Shown: positions 45,585 to 55,271, numbered from the stretch's first letter. The stretch is DNA of 64,000 nt from Actinomycetes bacterium (GCA_021805205.1 JAJZFV010000015.1:107190-171189); one strand, 5' to 3'. The notes: generated by a model from the sequence alone, not told the origin. Translations and numbers: made by a program.

Positions 45585-46415
45585 CTAATGACCAACGCCT
45601 AGGCCGGCCCCAAACAACTTGGTCCAAGGCGCTATCGTCGTGTAAAGCGCAAGAGCAAGTAGCAAGCCCGAACCAACTGCAATTGCCATAACAGTAAGTC
45701 TGGCATTTTTCCCTCGCACCGCAAGTGAAGAAAACTTTAGCGATCCGAACGATCTCAAACCCATATCGCCAAAGAACTGGTAGGAAGCCCGAGGAATATA
45801 GCTGACAACGTGCAAAGCAGTAAGGCCGAACCAAAGAACGAAGCTCACCTGATGGATCTGCTTCCAACTCACAGCGCTCTGCGAATAAGGTCCAACGACC
45901 ATTAGAGCGACACCTGAGACAAATAGTAATGTCGTCGCCAATACCAGAAATGGAGCGGCGATTCGGAGCAAAGTATGTGGAGGTCCGGCAGCTTTGTACT
46001 TTGGATCCTTGGTGTAGTACTTGAAAAACCTGAATCCTGTTGAAAACATCTTGAAGATGAGAGGCGGAATCAACATATATCCAAGGATTGCGTGCAGTGT
46101 GAAAAGCTGACCTATCGCAGGAACCGTGATTCCAATCACAAATAGTTCTACAAAGATTACGAGGCCGATCGAAGAGGTAAGACGCATATTTGCCAACACT
46201 GTTCGCTTTGGCTCTTTGTCGTCACCAGTTGGATTTACAATCTCTTCTAAAATTGGGGCAACAGGAGAAGACGAGCTACTACTCACGTAAAGAGGACGTC
46301 CATTTGGCGCGATTTGTTCTGGTGAGTTGCCGACTTGAGAGCTCGGTATTCGAGACTCAATCCTCACTGGCTTAGATCGAGATCGCATCTGCGAAGAGTC
46401 GTTGCTACTTTCCAT
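45585..46415 (-). CDS. Four-span cytochrome b561-like membrane protein
   Basis: A 276-residue protein. The first 80 residues are Ser-rich and hydrophilic. Four or five spans follow, at about 82-105, 110-130, 152-175, 188-208 and 240-265. Membrane histidines occur in FTLHAILGYML and in SWKQIHQVSFVLWFGLTALHVVSYI, the spacing expected for two b-haems as in DUF4405/b561-type proteins. It is probably an electron carrier in the membrane; partner and substrate are unknown. It is convergent with sodN. Confidence 0.65.
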   Translation of the reverse strand: MESSNDSSQMRSRSKPVRIESRIPSSQVGNSPEQIAPNGRPLYVSSSSSSPVAPILEEIVNPTGDDKEPKRTVLANMRLTSSIGLVIFVELFVIGITVPAIGQLFTLHAILGYMLIPPLIFKMFSTGFRFFKYYTKDPKYKAAGPPHTLLRIAAPFLVLATTLLFVSGVALMVVGPYSQSAVSWKQIHQVSFVLWFGLTALHVVSYIPRASYQFFGDMGLRSFGSLKFSSLAVRGKNARLTVMAIAVGSGLLLALALYTTIAPWTKLFGAGLGVGH

Positions 46416-46569
46416 ACATAAACCACACTTTTAGTACTAACCAACGTATTATCTATAATCGGTCAATCTGAAGCCGAGATTAATGGTAACGAGTCTTACA
46501 CGCCTTCGAGAGGTAGGTAACCTACTGCCTATAGTTCAACCGAGTCGTGCTAAATTAATCTAGGCGAAT

Positions 46570-46642
46570 GCCCTCCTGGCGCAATGGTTAGCGCAACGGA
46601 CTTTTAATCCGGCGGTTCTGGGTTCGAGTCCCAGGGGGGGCA
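46570..46642 (+). tRNA. tRNA-Lys (anticodon TTT)
   Basis: Plus-strand cloverleaf with acceptor GCCCTCC/GGGGGGC (one G-U pair), anticodon arm CGGA-CTTTTAA-TCCG giving TTT, T-arm CTGGG-TTCGAGT-CCCAG and discriminator A. CCA is not encoded. It stands alone and is followed by an atypical glycosyltransferase gene. Confidence 0.96.
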
Positions 46643-46783
46643 CTAGCCATATCACGCTCCTAATCGGAAGCAGATCCTACCCAGTCGACCTGAGAAAAAA
46701 TCTTGCTGAGTGATTTCAGTAAAGTTTCTTGAATCCATGGTAAATTATCTGGTAAATCGGCAAGTTGCCCAAGTGGGAGTCAT

Positions 46784-47938
46784 ATGTACGCTTTTGGAAT
46801 CTGCATCGGCTCAGAGGAGAAGTACCAGAATTACGTCCTCTCTTCGATCTCAAAATTCACAGAATCCGGGGCAATTGTTGTAGAAACCCGAAATCAACAA
46901 TCGATTCATTTGGCGTACAACAGCATCATAAATAAAGTTAGGGACATTCCTGACGTTGAAGGCCTAATTTTACTTCATGATGACATGGAGGTGCTTGATA
47001 ACGACTTGCTTAATAAGCTTTCAAGAGCCTTTAGCATTCCTGACGTTGCAATCGTAGGGGCTGTTGGCGCAATAAACGTAAGCACTTTAGCTTGGTGGTT
47101 AGGTGAGGTAAGAGGGGTCATGCAAGACACCCAAGTAAAGGTAAAACACACCGAGGCACCTCATGAAGTCGATACACTCGATGGATGCTTTTTAGCGTTG
47201 TCACCTTGGGCCATAAATAACATCAAATTCGATAGCGATGGGTACAGCGGCTTTCACGGCTACGACGCCGATATTTGCTTCTCGGCACGAGCTGCTGGTA
47301 AGAAGGTAATGTGGGAACAATTCGATCTTTTTCATCACAGCAAAGGTGGGGTAGGCAACGTAGAGTCCTGGGCGGGCAACAACGATGTCTTCAGAGCCAA
47401 GTGGGTACTTGACGCCCCTAAACATAATGCTCGTTCAGTTACCGATAAAGAAAACCCGGTAATGCTTCATATCGGCATTAACTTTAGTAACAGACAAGGA
47501 TGGAGCCGTCTCGAGGATGCTGCAGGAGTAGATTCGCCACAAAAACTACCAGATCAATTGCCATGGTCGTTTGAGGATTCATCAGTCGATGCCATTTTCG
47601 CAAATAATGCACTTCAAAAAGTGGCAACAGGTTTGGATCGTATCAATTTCATGAATGAATGCTGGAGAATACTCAAACCAGGCGCCAGCATCGAAATTGT
47701 AGTTCCAAGGTTTCCAAGCTCGCTTTCGATCGCTGATCCTACAAATATGTCGCTATGGCTACCCGAATCATTTTCCTACTTCACTGGGAACGGATCAGTA
47801 CAACCTCATGATCAAGTTCGACTCTGGAAGATGGAATTTATGCTTGGAAGTGATTTTGAAATACGGGCGATCTTAGTCAAACCGAATTTCAACTCCAACG
47901 GTGATATATACCCTGAATGCGTCACGGTTATAAAATAA
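46784..47938 (+). CDS. Glycosyltransferase (GT2-like) fused to methyltransferase-like domain
   Basis: A 384-residue two-domain protein. Residues 1-215 look like the Glyco_tranf_2_5 type: FGICIGSEEKYQNYVLSSI, the acidic donor motif GLILLHDDMEVLD and DTLDGCFLALSPWAI, then GYSGFHGYDADICFSARAAGKKVMWEQFDLFHHSKGG. Residues 225-384 resemble a class I SAM methyltransferase core (LPWSFEDSSVDAIFANNALQKV, MNECWRILKPGASIEIVVPRF), but the glycine-rich SAM motif I is not clear, so it may be inactive. There are no membrane spans. Composition is more AT-rich than its neighbours. The sugar and acceptor are unknown. Confidence 0.75.
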   Translation: MYAFGICIGSEEKYQNYVLSSISKFTESGAIVVETRNQQSIHLAYNSIINKVRDIPDVEGLILLHDDMEVLDNDLLNKLSRAFSIPDVAIVGAVGAINVSTLAWWLGEVRGVMQDTQVKVKHTEAPHEVDTLDGCFLALSPWAINNIKFDSDGYSGFHGYDADICFSARAAGKKVMWEQFDLFHHSKGGVGNVESWAGNNDVFRAKWVLDAPKHNARSVTDKENPVMLHIGINFSNRQGWSRLEDAAGVDSPQKLPDQLPWSFEDSSVDAIFANNALQKVATGLDRINFMNECWRILKPGASIEIVVPRFPSSLSIADPTNMSLWLPESFSYFTGNGSVQPHDQVRLWKMEFMLGSDFEIRAILVKPNFNSNGDIYPECVTVIK

Positions 47939-48612
47939 TTATGGCTCAACCGAGATCAGGTAGATCGCTTTGAATCTCTCAACTTTACGCTACACGGTTC
48001 TCCGTAATTACAAGGAAAATGCACACACTTTTGTTGCGTCTAGAGAGGAAGAGCCTTGTGTAAGTTTCGCATTAAATTCGAGAATAACGCAGTCGATCTA
48101 GCAGAGCACTGGACACGCATAAATTAGGCAGATAGCTGGAGTATCTGACTCCACAAAAGTAGCGCCAAATAAATTCTTCCATAACGCTCTGAGAGCAAAA
48201 AGCTAACGCCTATGAAAGATCGAACCCGGTAGGGAAGATCAACCGTAGCAGCAAAGAGGTGAGTACGAGGTCTCTCAAGCTCGAGGTTTCGGATTGCAAT
48301 CTAGATAACCTTGTAAGTGGACTATTTTCATCACGAGTGGTACCCATATAACTCTTAAAGCTCAAAGATAAACGTAGCGGGGAAAGTGGATAAGTTTCTA
48401 AATCGCCGCTGACACTTCGCATCACAAGACGGTATCACCCATATTGGTTCTCTCTTTATTGCCGTCAGGTACATTTCTGCAAAGCAATAAAAGAACTGTC
48501 CGCCAAGGACGTTGTCAAGGCACCACATATTTTCGTCATGAAAATCGCGCTTCTATCTGCAATAATAAGGCTCCATCAGCTATAGATCTTAGAGAACCAA
48601 TTGGTTGGAAGG
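47939..48612. other. Gene-free AT-rich stretch
   Basis: About 670 bases after the glycosyltransferase-methyltransferase gene. The only open frames are short (under 75 codons), overlap on opposite strands, and lack ribosome-binding sites or recognisable products. No tRNA, repeat or transposase remnant was found by eye. It may be decayed coding sequence or hold an unrecognised small RNA. Confidence 0.4.
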
Positions 48613-48614
48613 GC

Positions 48615-48680
48615 TTGTCCGACGGAATAAAACTTTTACTATTTCGATTATGATAGTTGCATACGCAACTATTTCGGAGG
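48615..48680 (+). promoter_or_regulatory. Promoter with palindromic operator candidate before the pirin gene
   Basis: A perfect inverted repeat, ATAGTTGC (48653-48660) and GCAACTAT (48665-48672) around ATAC, lies just before the ribosome-binding site CGGAGG (48675-48680). A plausible promoter is TTGTCC (48615-48620), 16 bases, TACTAT (48637-48642), which would put the palindrome over the first transcribed bases. The shape is that of a MarR- or PadR/TetR-type operator. No such regulator gene lies next to it. Confidence 0.5.
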
Positions 48681-48684
48681 AAAA

Positions 48685-49641
48685 ATGCCAGCCGTTACCG
48701 TAGAAGATCTTTTGGTACTTCCAAGACTCCGCCGCATCGACACCACTATTGAGCTCCCGAGGAAGGTAATTTCAGTAACTACCGCTCCTAAGGGTTACGA
48801 AGGTGAAGGTTTTCCAGTACGCCGAGCCTTCGCTGGCGTTAGCGCGGCAGACCTCGATCCCTTCATCCACATGGATCAAATGGGTGAAGTAGAGTACGCC
48901 CCGGGCGAACCCAAGGGGACTCCTTGGCATCCACACCGCGGCTTTGAAACTGTAACGTATATGATCGACGGCACCTTCGTTCATCAAGACTCAACTGGTG
49001 GCGGCGGGGTGATTCAAAATGGCGCTACACAATGGATGACGGCCGGCGCCGGCATTCTCCACATTGAGACTCCACCCGAATCACTAGTCGTCTCCGGTGG
49101 GCTGTTCCACGGAATTCAGCTTTGGGTCAACCTCCCAGCTTCCAAGAAGTTCTCAACTCCGCGTTATCAAAACCTAGAAGGTGATGACGTAAAATTGCTC
49201 ACCTCTCACGACGGTTCGTCACTGATCAGAGTTGTTGCGGGAAGTCTCGAATCATATCAGGGGCCTGGCTCTACCATGACTCCCATAACCTTCATTCACG
49301 CTACAGTCGAATCCGGTTCACAGCTTGAACTTCCCTGGCCGAAGGATTACAACTCGCTTATCTACGTCCTCGACGGTGAGGGCAGTGTTGGCGCCGAAAA
49401 TGCAAAGATAAAGACTGGCAATTTAGCGCTTCTCAAAGGCGGCGACTACTTGTCGTTGCGCTCCAAGAGCTCCTCAAAGGGAGAGAAGTTAGAGGTTCTT
49501 GTCCTCGGAGGTGCACCGATCCGCGAACCAATCGCATGGCACGGACCCTTCGTAATGAATACACGGGATGAACTTATTCAGGCATTTGAGGACTACCAGT
49601 CCGGGCGCATGGGACAGATTCCACCCCAATATCACTTCTAG
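48685..49641 (+). CDS. Pirin family protein
   Basis: Bicupin iron protein of 318 residues. The metal set is visible as His82 and His84 in WHPHRGFETVTYM and His126/Glu128 in AGAGILHIETP, with the same spacing as in pirin. TQWMTAGAG is diagnostic. Some bacterial pirins have quercetin 2,3-dioxygenase activity and others act as redox-responsive regulators; the sequence does not decide. It is preceded by GGAGG and a strong palindrome, so expression is probably induced by a small molecule or oxidant. Confidence 0.92.
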   Translation: MPAVTVEDLLVLPRLRRIDTTIELPRKVISVTTAPKGYEGEGFPVRRAFAGVSAADLDPFIHMDQMGEVEYAPGEPKGTPWHPHRGFETVTYMIDGTFVHQDSTGGGGVIQNGATQWMTAGAGILHIETPPESLVVSGGLFHGIQLWVNLPASKKFSTPRYQNLEGDDVKLLTSHDGSSLIRVVAGSLESYQGPGSTMTPITFIHATVESGSQLELPWPKDYNSLIYVLDGEGSVGAENAKIKTGNLALLKGGDYLSLRSKSSSKGEKLEVLVLGGAPIREPIAWHGPFVMNTRDELIQAFEDYQSGRMGQIPPQYHF

Positions 49642-49648
49642 GGAAATA

Positions 49649-49681
49649 CCCCGCGGTTATCTCCCTAACCTAACCGCGGGG
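49649..49681. terminator. Bidirectional terminator between pirin and thioesterase genes
   Basis: CCCCGCGGTTA (49649-49659) pairs perfectly with TAACCGCGGGG (49671-49681). The thioesterase stop codon lies inside the right arm and the pirin stop is eight bases before the left arm, so it serves both convergent genes. T-runs are weak on both sides. Confidence 0.7.
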
Positions 49682-50458
49682 TTCAACAAACAACGACTGC
49701 AAACTTCGAGCGATCAAACGCCCTCCTTGGGTTACTGTGCAACGTGTAATTCCGCCCCCAGTCTCCGATATTTCGCTCTTAGCGTCCAAGGTAAAGGGTA
49801 CCGAAGGAGTAGGTAGGGATAAAAGGCTGACCATCATATCTACCGGGACAAAAGTCCACCTGCCAATGGGTAGCACCTGAGATAGTCCATTTGCCGAATC
49901 AAGCATAAGCAGCATTTCACTCACTCCACTTGCCTCACGACCAAACACGAGGGGAATCCTGGGAGTACAGTGAACTCTGGCATCTCCCATCTCATAAAAT
50001 CCACCCCGTTCAAATCGCCATTCGATATTTGAGATATAGGGAAACTCCACTAGAGGAGCTACGGGGAGCTGATGGAATTGAACTGGGGTCAGCACGTCAG
50101 CGGACTCGTTTTGAACTTCAGGGGATCTCCCTAATTGACCTCTGCGCCACCACATTCGCGCCATCAAAGAGGCAGTTCCATCTACGATGAGTTCTCCCTC
50201 TACGAGAGATACCTTGTATCCGCCTCGAACTTCACGAACTTTCACCTCAACCTTACCGAGGGGAACCGGTCGCAAAAACTCGATTGAAATCTTTGCAACC
50301 TCTCTTCCGTCTCCAGGGGACCTTCTCATCATTTCATCGATTAAGAGCGCACACGGTGGCCCTCCATGCTGGGCGTTTGGAGACCATGGCCCAATAGTAG
50401 CTTTATTTGCCACAAAATGATCTTGGTCCAACATCGAAAAAAAACTGAGATCCGACAA
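49670..50458 (-). CDS. Acyl-CoA thioesterase family protein (double hotdog)
   Basis: A 262-residue TesB-like protein. The N-terminal hotdog has ATIGPWSPNAQHGGPPCALLIDEMMRRSP and EVAKISIEFLRPVPLGKVEVKVREVRGGYKVSLVEGEL. The second hotdog is in the C-terminal half, ending SLFVEPRG. The GGPPCALL segment is typical of actinobacterial members, many of unknown substrate. It lies 39 bases downstream of the MFS transporter gene stop, same strand. Confidence 0.82.
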   Translation of the reverse strand: MSDLSFFSMLDQDHFVANKATIGPWSPNAQHGGPPCALLIDEMMRRSPGDGREVAKISIEFLRPVPLGKVEVKVREVRGGYKVSLVEGELIVDGTASLMARMWWRRGQLGRSPEVQNESADVLTPVQFHQLPVAPLVEFPYISNIEWRFERGGFYEMGDARVHCTPRIPLVFGREASGVSEMLLMLDSANGLSQVLPIGRWTFVPVDMMVSLLSLPTPSVPFTLDAKSEISETGGGITRCTVTQGGRLIARSLQSLFVEPRG

Positions 50459-50497
50459 GTTAACTCCAACTTCTAGTTGCTCGCCGAAGGTATCCTA

Positions 50498-51742
50498 CTA
50501 GCGCGCCGAAATTGCTTCTCGCCGAAAGACCGATCGGATTGCGAGCCCCAAAGATGCGGCAATGAATCCGAGCCAAGGAATCGAACCGTACCCGAAGTGC
50601 GTGTAGAAGAGAGTCGAAATCACCGAGCCAATCGATCCACCCGCAAAGTACGAGGTCATATAAACCCCTGTAACCCGGCTTCTCGACTCTGGCATGACAG
50701 CATAGATGGCTGCCTGATTAGCTAAATGAGATCCTTGAACACCAAAATCGAGCACGATTGCCGCGGCAATAAAGAGGATCAAGCTACCCTTTCCCACTGC
50801 TAGGAGAAGGTACGAAAGGGCGACTAACGCTATTCCTACCCAAGAGACGTAAAACCTATACCCTCGATCGGAGAGAGATCCAGCTAGGCGCGACGAAAGG
50901 GTTCCTGCCAGGCCCACGAGAGCCACCAAGCCAATTTGAAGCGAATTCAAGTGAAAGTGCTGACCTAGCCAGAGCGCCGAGGTATTCCAAAAGATTGAAA
51001 AGGTCATGAACTGAAAGAATCCCAGGGAGCATGCAACCCTCAAGGAGTGACTCGACTTCAAGGTCGTCACTAGAGACGCCAGAAGTTCACCATAAGAGAG
51101 ATTAGGAGCGACTATGTTGGACGGAATTCGTTTGACGGCGAAAAGGGCAAGAACAACCATAGCTACCGCCGCTATAGCGAAGAGGAATCTCCATCCGAGA
51201 TAGAGAGCGGTGATGCCCGAGACTGTCCTAGCAAGTAGAACACCCGCGAGCAATCCACTCATCGCCACAGAGACCGCCGACGCACGATCACCATCGGGTG
51301 CCAATGAGGCCACGAGGCCGATCGTCATCTGGGTAACCACACCTGTGATTCCGATCATAAACGCACTAGCAAATAGCATCGTCAGATTAACAGATGCCGA
51401 AGTCAAAGCTAAAGCGACCCCAGCCAAGATCATCATTGCGGTTATGAGGCGGCGCCGATTTACCATGTCTCCAAGTGGAACAAGGAAGATTAGCCCCAAT
51501 GCATAACCGATCTGCGTGATCGCCGTGCCCACGGATACATTCGATGCGCTCACATGAAACGCGCTTGCAACCGATCCGTAGATCGGTTGGAGGTAGTAGG
51601 TGCTAGCCACCGATATGCCGGCGGTTACTGCAAAAAATAGTGGTCGAAACTTCGTGGTACTTCTCAACTCAAACAACTTAAAACTCACAATTACTTTATT
51701 AATGATCCTATTTGGTAAATAGTGAACTATGTAACATCTCAC
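50498..51742 (-). CDS. MFS transporter (YnfM-like drug/solute exporter)
   Basis: Twelve-span major facilitator protein. The loop 2-3 motif reads GYALGLIFLVPLGDMVNRRRLITAMM, and a YYLQPIYGSVASAF segment follows span 1. SMSGLLAGVLLAR in span 5 resembles the antiporter motif C. The family exports drugs or metabolites by proton exchange. The frame opens at a GTG at 51742 (414 residues); an in-frame GTG at 51688 (396 residues) gives a more typical N-terminus, so the true start is uncertain. It is divergent from the secreted protein gene 43 bases away. Confidence 0.85.
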   Translation of the reverse strand: MRCYIVHYLPNRIINKVIVSFKLFELRSTTKFRPLFFAVTAGISVASTYYLQPIYGSVASAFHVSASNVSVGTAITQIGYALGLIFLVPLGDMVNRRRLITAMMILAGVALALTSASVNLTMLFASAFMIGITGVVTQMTIGLVASLAPDGDRASAVSVAMSGLLAGVLLARTVSGITALYLGWRFLFAIAAVAMVVLALFAVKRIPSNIVAPNLSYGELLASLVTTLKSSHSLRVACSLGFFQFMTFSIFWNTSALWLGQHFHLNSLQIGLVALVGLAGTLSSRLAGSLSDRGYRFYVSWVGIALVALSYLLLAVGKGSLILFIAAAIVLDFGVQGSHLANQAAIYAVMPESRSRVTGVYMTSYFAGGSIGSVISTLFYTHFGYGSIPWLGFIAASLGLAIRSVFRREAISAR

Positions 51743-51785
51743 TATTAGTAGTAAACAACATCACCAATTGTGACGATATGAAGGT

Positions 51786-52880
51786 ATGAAGCTAGCATGG
51801 AAGACGCCAATAATTGCAAAAGCCACTGCCGCAGTAGTCCTTCCCTTCACCACCGTTGTGGCCGCTCACACTGCTGGAACAAATATAACTTCAACTACTA
51901 ATCCAGCTCAGAGCATAAATATAAACAGCAGCCCCATCGTCCTTCCGACGCCAATCGCACCTACGTCCACCTCAATAGCGACAACACAGACCTCCAATAC
52001 GTCAACCTCATCTTTGCCACAAGCAGTGGTAAATTCGTCAACCACTTCAGAGTTAGCGACTACCTCATCCTCTCCAGTTGCGCCAAAGAGTAGCCCAACC
52101 ACCGCCAGATCTAACCCCAGCTTCATAGCAGGAAGTAGGACACCTTCTGCAAGTCCAGCGCCTCCCGCACCGTCCCAAACAGTTGCGCCGCAGAGTCCAA
52201 CTACATCAGCTACGCCAGCGACATCGCTACCGACTACGACCGCTTTAGCACCAACCACTACATCTCCCGCTCCTCAAATCGGCACCATAGGATATTCAGG
52301 ATTTGCCCAAGGTGCACCAGCGGCCATGGGGCAAGCATACGGCAGTTGGATCCCGGACTTTAATGGCTACGGATCTATTGAAAGAGTCAACGATCCAGTT
52401 CTAGGCGACTCTCTCAACCTAACTCCAGCCACAGCGACGAGTCCTTCTGCCACTCACTCAGCGCTGGTAACGACTACTAATAATTATGGAGACTTTAACG
52501 CCACCTTTACTTACAGAACGGTGGCACAGCTTCGAACTGGATCAGCCCCAAATCCGTGGGAGGTAGGGTGGGTGCTCTTCCATTACAGCAACAACACCCA
52601 CTTCTACTATTTTCTAGCAAAGCCCACTGGATGGGAATTGGGAAAAGAAGACCCCTCCTATCCCGGGAACCAAAGGTTTATGGTCACCGGATCCACACCA
52701 TTCCCAGTCGGAAATACTTACAAGATAAATGTCGTAATGACCGGAGCCACAATTTCAGTGAGCGTCAACGGGACACCGATCGTTACATATACCGACACCC
52801 AATCGCCATATACCAGTGGTTCTCTTGCCCTATACGACGAGGACTCCTCAGTTGACTACGCCCCAATCGTCGTCAACTAA
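51786..52880 (+). CDS. Secreted Ser/Thr/Pro-rich protein with jelly-roll domain
   Basis: A 364-residue exported protein. The N-terminus (MKLAWKTPIIAKATAAVVLPFTTVVAAHTA) is a signal peptide with a probable AHA-type cleavage site. About 130 residues of Ser/Thr/Pro-rich linker follow. Residues 175-364 form a beta-rich domain of the laminin-G/3-keto-disaccharide-hydrolase kind, with WEVGWVLFHYSNNTHFYYFLAKPTGWELGKEDPSYPGNQRFM. It probably binds or acts on a surface polysaccharide. It faces the polysaccharide gene block from the opposite strand. Confidence 0.72.
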   Translation: MKLAWKTPIIAKATAAVVLPFTTVVAAHTAGTNITSTTNPAQSININSSPIVLPTPIAPTSTSIATTQTSNTSTSSLPQAVVNSSTTSELATTSSSPVAPKSSPTTARSNPSFIAGSRTPSASPAPPAPSQTVAPQSPTTSATPATSLPTTTALAPTTTSPAPQIGTIGYSGFAQGAPAAMGQAYGSWIPDFNGYGSIERVNDPVLGDSLNLTPATATSPSATHSALVTTTNNYGDFNATFTYRTVAQLRTGSAPNPWEVGWVLFHYSNNTHFYYFLAKPTGWELGKEDPSYPGNQRFMVTGSTPFPVGNTYKINVVMTGATISVSVNGTPIVTYTDTQSPYTSGSLALYDEDSSVDYAPIVVN

Positions 52881-53191
52881 TCCATAGCTCTTGCTTTATC
52901 GATTCGCTTTGGTATTAAATGATTTGATCTCTCAAAATAACATTGGCATTATCGCTTCGTTCAAGGAGTAAAAACAGGTGTCAATTTGAGAACCTAGCTT
53001 TTGTTCGGGGACTTCGTTTGAGCTCCATGTCGACCATCCACTAAATTCAGAAAATTCCACTGTTCCTAAGTACTCTTCAGCATGTAGCGCAAACCGAACG
53101 CTTGAAGAAGCTACGACTTAGCTCAATTGCGGATCTCTAAGCAGTACCATCAACGCATTCGGAGTACTCGTTAGATGGAGATAGCAATTCC
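52881..53191. other. Convergent gene-free interval
   Basis: 311 bases between two convergent genes. I see no open frame with a start site, no strong terminator hairpin and no repeat. Confidence 0.4.
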
Positions 53192-55246
53192 TCAAAACGT
53201 TGCGATCACAGATACTCGCCCGGCAGGTAGCTTTACCCAAAAGCCGCCATTTGGATCAGGAGTAGCACTGACAGCAATTGGAGCGGCGCTCGCAGTAATC
53301 GACTTAGGATCCTGCGAAAGAAGCGCATAGACCGTTGAACGGGAGTAGTAATCAAAAAAGATCTTGTTCGACGATAACGTGCGCGCATTCCCCAAATTGG
53401 CATCTATGGAGAGAAGGCCTGGAGATAGCGAGGGGCCTTTAGACCAAACAAGGCTGTGAGTTCCTTGCGGTACCACGGCTATCCCATCGGAAGTGGGCCA
53501 ATTAGATCCGTCAACTTTGAGTTGTCCGTATGAAGAGGGAGCGGTCACCTTGATTGGAAAGTTTGTTATTACTCCAGTGGGCGTTTCAGAAACGCTCCCG
53601 GCCACTGCATAGTTCAAATTTGATAGATCATAGGTTCCGATGGTACCTAACGCGTAGAAGTCGACCTTTGAATTCACCCTCCCAGCCTCCATGGCAGTAA
53701 GATCGAGCTCTCCCATAGTTGGATATGCGGTGGGCTTGGTTGAGGTGCCTCTATCAATAACGTTTACATCAATTGAATAGTTGGCCGGCGAAACTAAGTG
53801 GCTGACTTTGCTATTCACGGCCATATAGCGATTTGGCCCCCTGGACCAGACCGTGTATGGATCTTCGACTTGCAGCTGAGCTCCAGCATTATTTGCCACT
53901 TGTGCCAAAAGCGACATATTTGAGCCGATGTTCATCGCCTCAGTGGGATCCAAGGTGTCATCGATGATCGTCAACTCCTTGTCCATACTTGCAGCATTTG
54001 GGAGGGTATTTACCTTAGATAGCAACTCGGAGTCGATTTGAGCAACTAACTTCTCCCTGAAATTAATAAAGCCAGTTCGGTCAAGGAAAGGATCTCCACC
54101 GAATTGTGCAAGTGCAGTCGGAGAGAAAGGCGTCGCTGTCTTTGGGTGGGCAAGAGACTCAAAGTACATTTCGGCGAAGTTTACCCCATCCCAAGAGTAA
54201 GAAGAAAGAACCTTGGAGAACTGACTCCATGCAATATTGAAACAAGCAGGATCCTCAAGTGCAATAAGCTCTCGCCAATCTCCGATCGCAGCCTGACCCG
54301 ACTCGTTTATTTCTCTACAATTTGGGTACTGCTGCCACGTATAGGCATTCACAAAGGGGGGTTCGAGCCAAGCGTAAACCAGTATTCCGCGACTATGGAG
54401 AGCATCTATCAAAGATTGGTATGGATAATTTGAACTCGGATTCGAAAATCCAAAGTTCCACGCAGCAAGTTCAACAGATCGAACTCCGACCAGATCAGAG
54501 GCGATTTGTGCAAAATTGAACTTTAGATTAGCTGGAAGAACTCCTGGATCGAGGTAGACCGTCGTCTGAAGTGATTGGGGACCGCGCGTAGCTCCAAGGA
54601 ACTCGCCCACCATACGCCCGAGCGAAGGAAGGATTTCGTATCCATTACGACCGTTAGCAAATGGATCAAACGAGGTGGCAAGTAGTTTGCCCGAGCTATA
54701 AGATTTGCTAATTGCAATCGACATTCTGCGTCCACCGCTATCGGCCGTTGCAATCGAAACAGTTAAATCGCTACCGGTAAATACAGTTAGCTCCCCTTGA
54801 AAGTTGACGGGTACCGAAAGATTTGGATCCGACACCGAAGTCACGCCTATCGCAGTCCTCGATAGCGCCAATTTGAATGATCTGTCCATTGCAGGCGAGA
54901 GAAGTACTATTCGCCCCCCCTTTGCAGTCCAATTCTCTACTTCGGTGATTTGCGAGCTATCTAAACGTGAATCGTTCAGAACTACTAAGTTCCGATACGC
55001 CCCTAAATCAGAGGTCGATCCCATGTACCCCACATATCCCGCAGATCTTAACAGATTCAGGAATCTCGGACCCTCAGATGCGGAACCAAAGACTAAGACT
55101 GGATTAGATGCCGGCCACGCTGAGATCGGGGTTGGGGCACTTGCGGTCACCCGCGGCGAGGTTCCGCAAGAGGCTAATACCGATGTAATGAGGGCAACCA
55201 CCACTAATGGCAAGTAGACCCTTCGGAAGCGCATTAACAAACTCAT
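53192..55246 (-). CDS. Lipoprotein with PgaB-hydrolase-like barrel domain
   Basis: A 684-residue lipoprotein from the ATG at 55246; the frame opens at 55348 inside the upstream gene, and 55234 is another option. The lipobox is SVLASC (Cys27). Residues 40-120 form a Rossmann/GATase-like segment (NPVLVFGSASEGPRFLNLLRSAGY, WTAKGGRIVLLSP). At about 230-420 there is a TIM-barrel-like stretch: TVYLDPG, FNFAQIASDLVGVRSVELAAWNFG, SLIDALHSRGILVYAWLEPPFV, SYSWDGVNFAEMYFES. This order resembles the C-terminal hydrolase domain of PgaB. The C-terminal 200 residues are probably beta-rich. The gene follows the glycosyltransferase. Catalytic residues were not proven. Confidence 0.65.
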   Translation of the reverse strand: MSLLMRFRRVYLPLVVVALITSVLASCGTSPRVTASAPTPISAWPASNPVLVFGSASEGPRFLNLLRSAGYVGYMGSTSDLGAYRNLVVLNDSRLDSSQITEVENWTAKGGRIVLLSPAMDRSFKLALSRTAIGVTSVSDPNLSVPVNFQGELTVFTGSDLTVSIATADSGGRRMSIAISKSYSSGKLLATSFDPFANGRNGYEILPSLGRMVGEFLGATRGPQSLQTTVYLDPGVLPANLKFNFAQIASDLVGVRSVELAAWNFGFSNPSSNYPYQSLIDALHSRGILVYAWLEPPFVNAYTWQQYPNCREINESGQAAIGDWRELIALEDPACFNIAWSQFSKVLSSYSWDGVNFAEMYFESLAHPKTATPFSPTALAQFGGDPFLDRTGFINFREKLVAQIDSELLSKVNTLPNAASMDKELTIIDDTLDPTEAMNIGSNMSLLAQVANNAGAQLQVEDPYTVWSRGPNRYMAVNSKVSHLVSPANYSIDVNVIDRGTSTKPTAYPTMGELDLTAMEAGRVNSKVDFYALGTIGTYDLSNLNYAVAGSVSETPTGVITNFPIKVTAPSSYGQLKVDGSNWPTSDGIAVVPQGTHSLVWSKGPSLSPGLLSIDANLGNARTLSSNKIFFDYYSRSTVYALLSQDPKSITASAAPIAVSATPDPNGGFWVKLPAGRVSVIATF

Positions 55247-55271
55247 TCGCGACGATAACTGTAACTGTACT

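Noticed and set aside
48210..48653. Two small frames in the gap before pirin (48210-48425 minus, 48444-48653 plus)
   Set aside because: No ribosome-binding site, no recognisable composition or domain, and the second runs into the pirin promoter.
40481..51781. Shared 11-mer CAATTGTGACG upstream of hemA and before the secreted protein gene at 51786
   Set aside because: An 11-base repeat is expected many times by chance in 64 kb, and the two contexts have nothing else in common.
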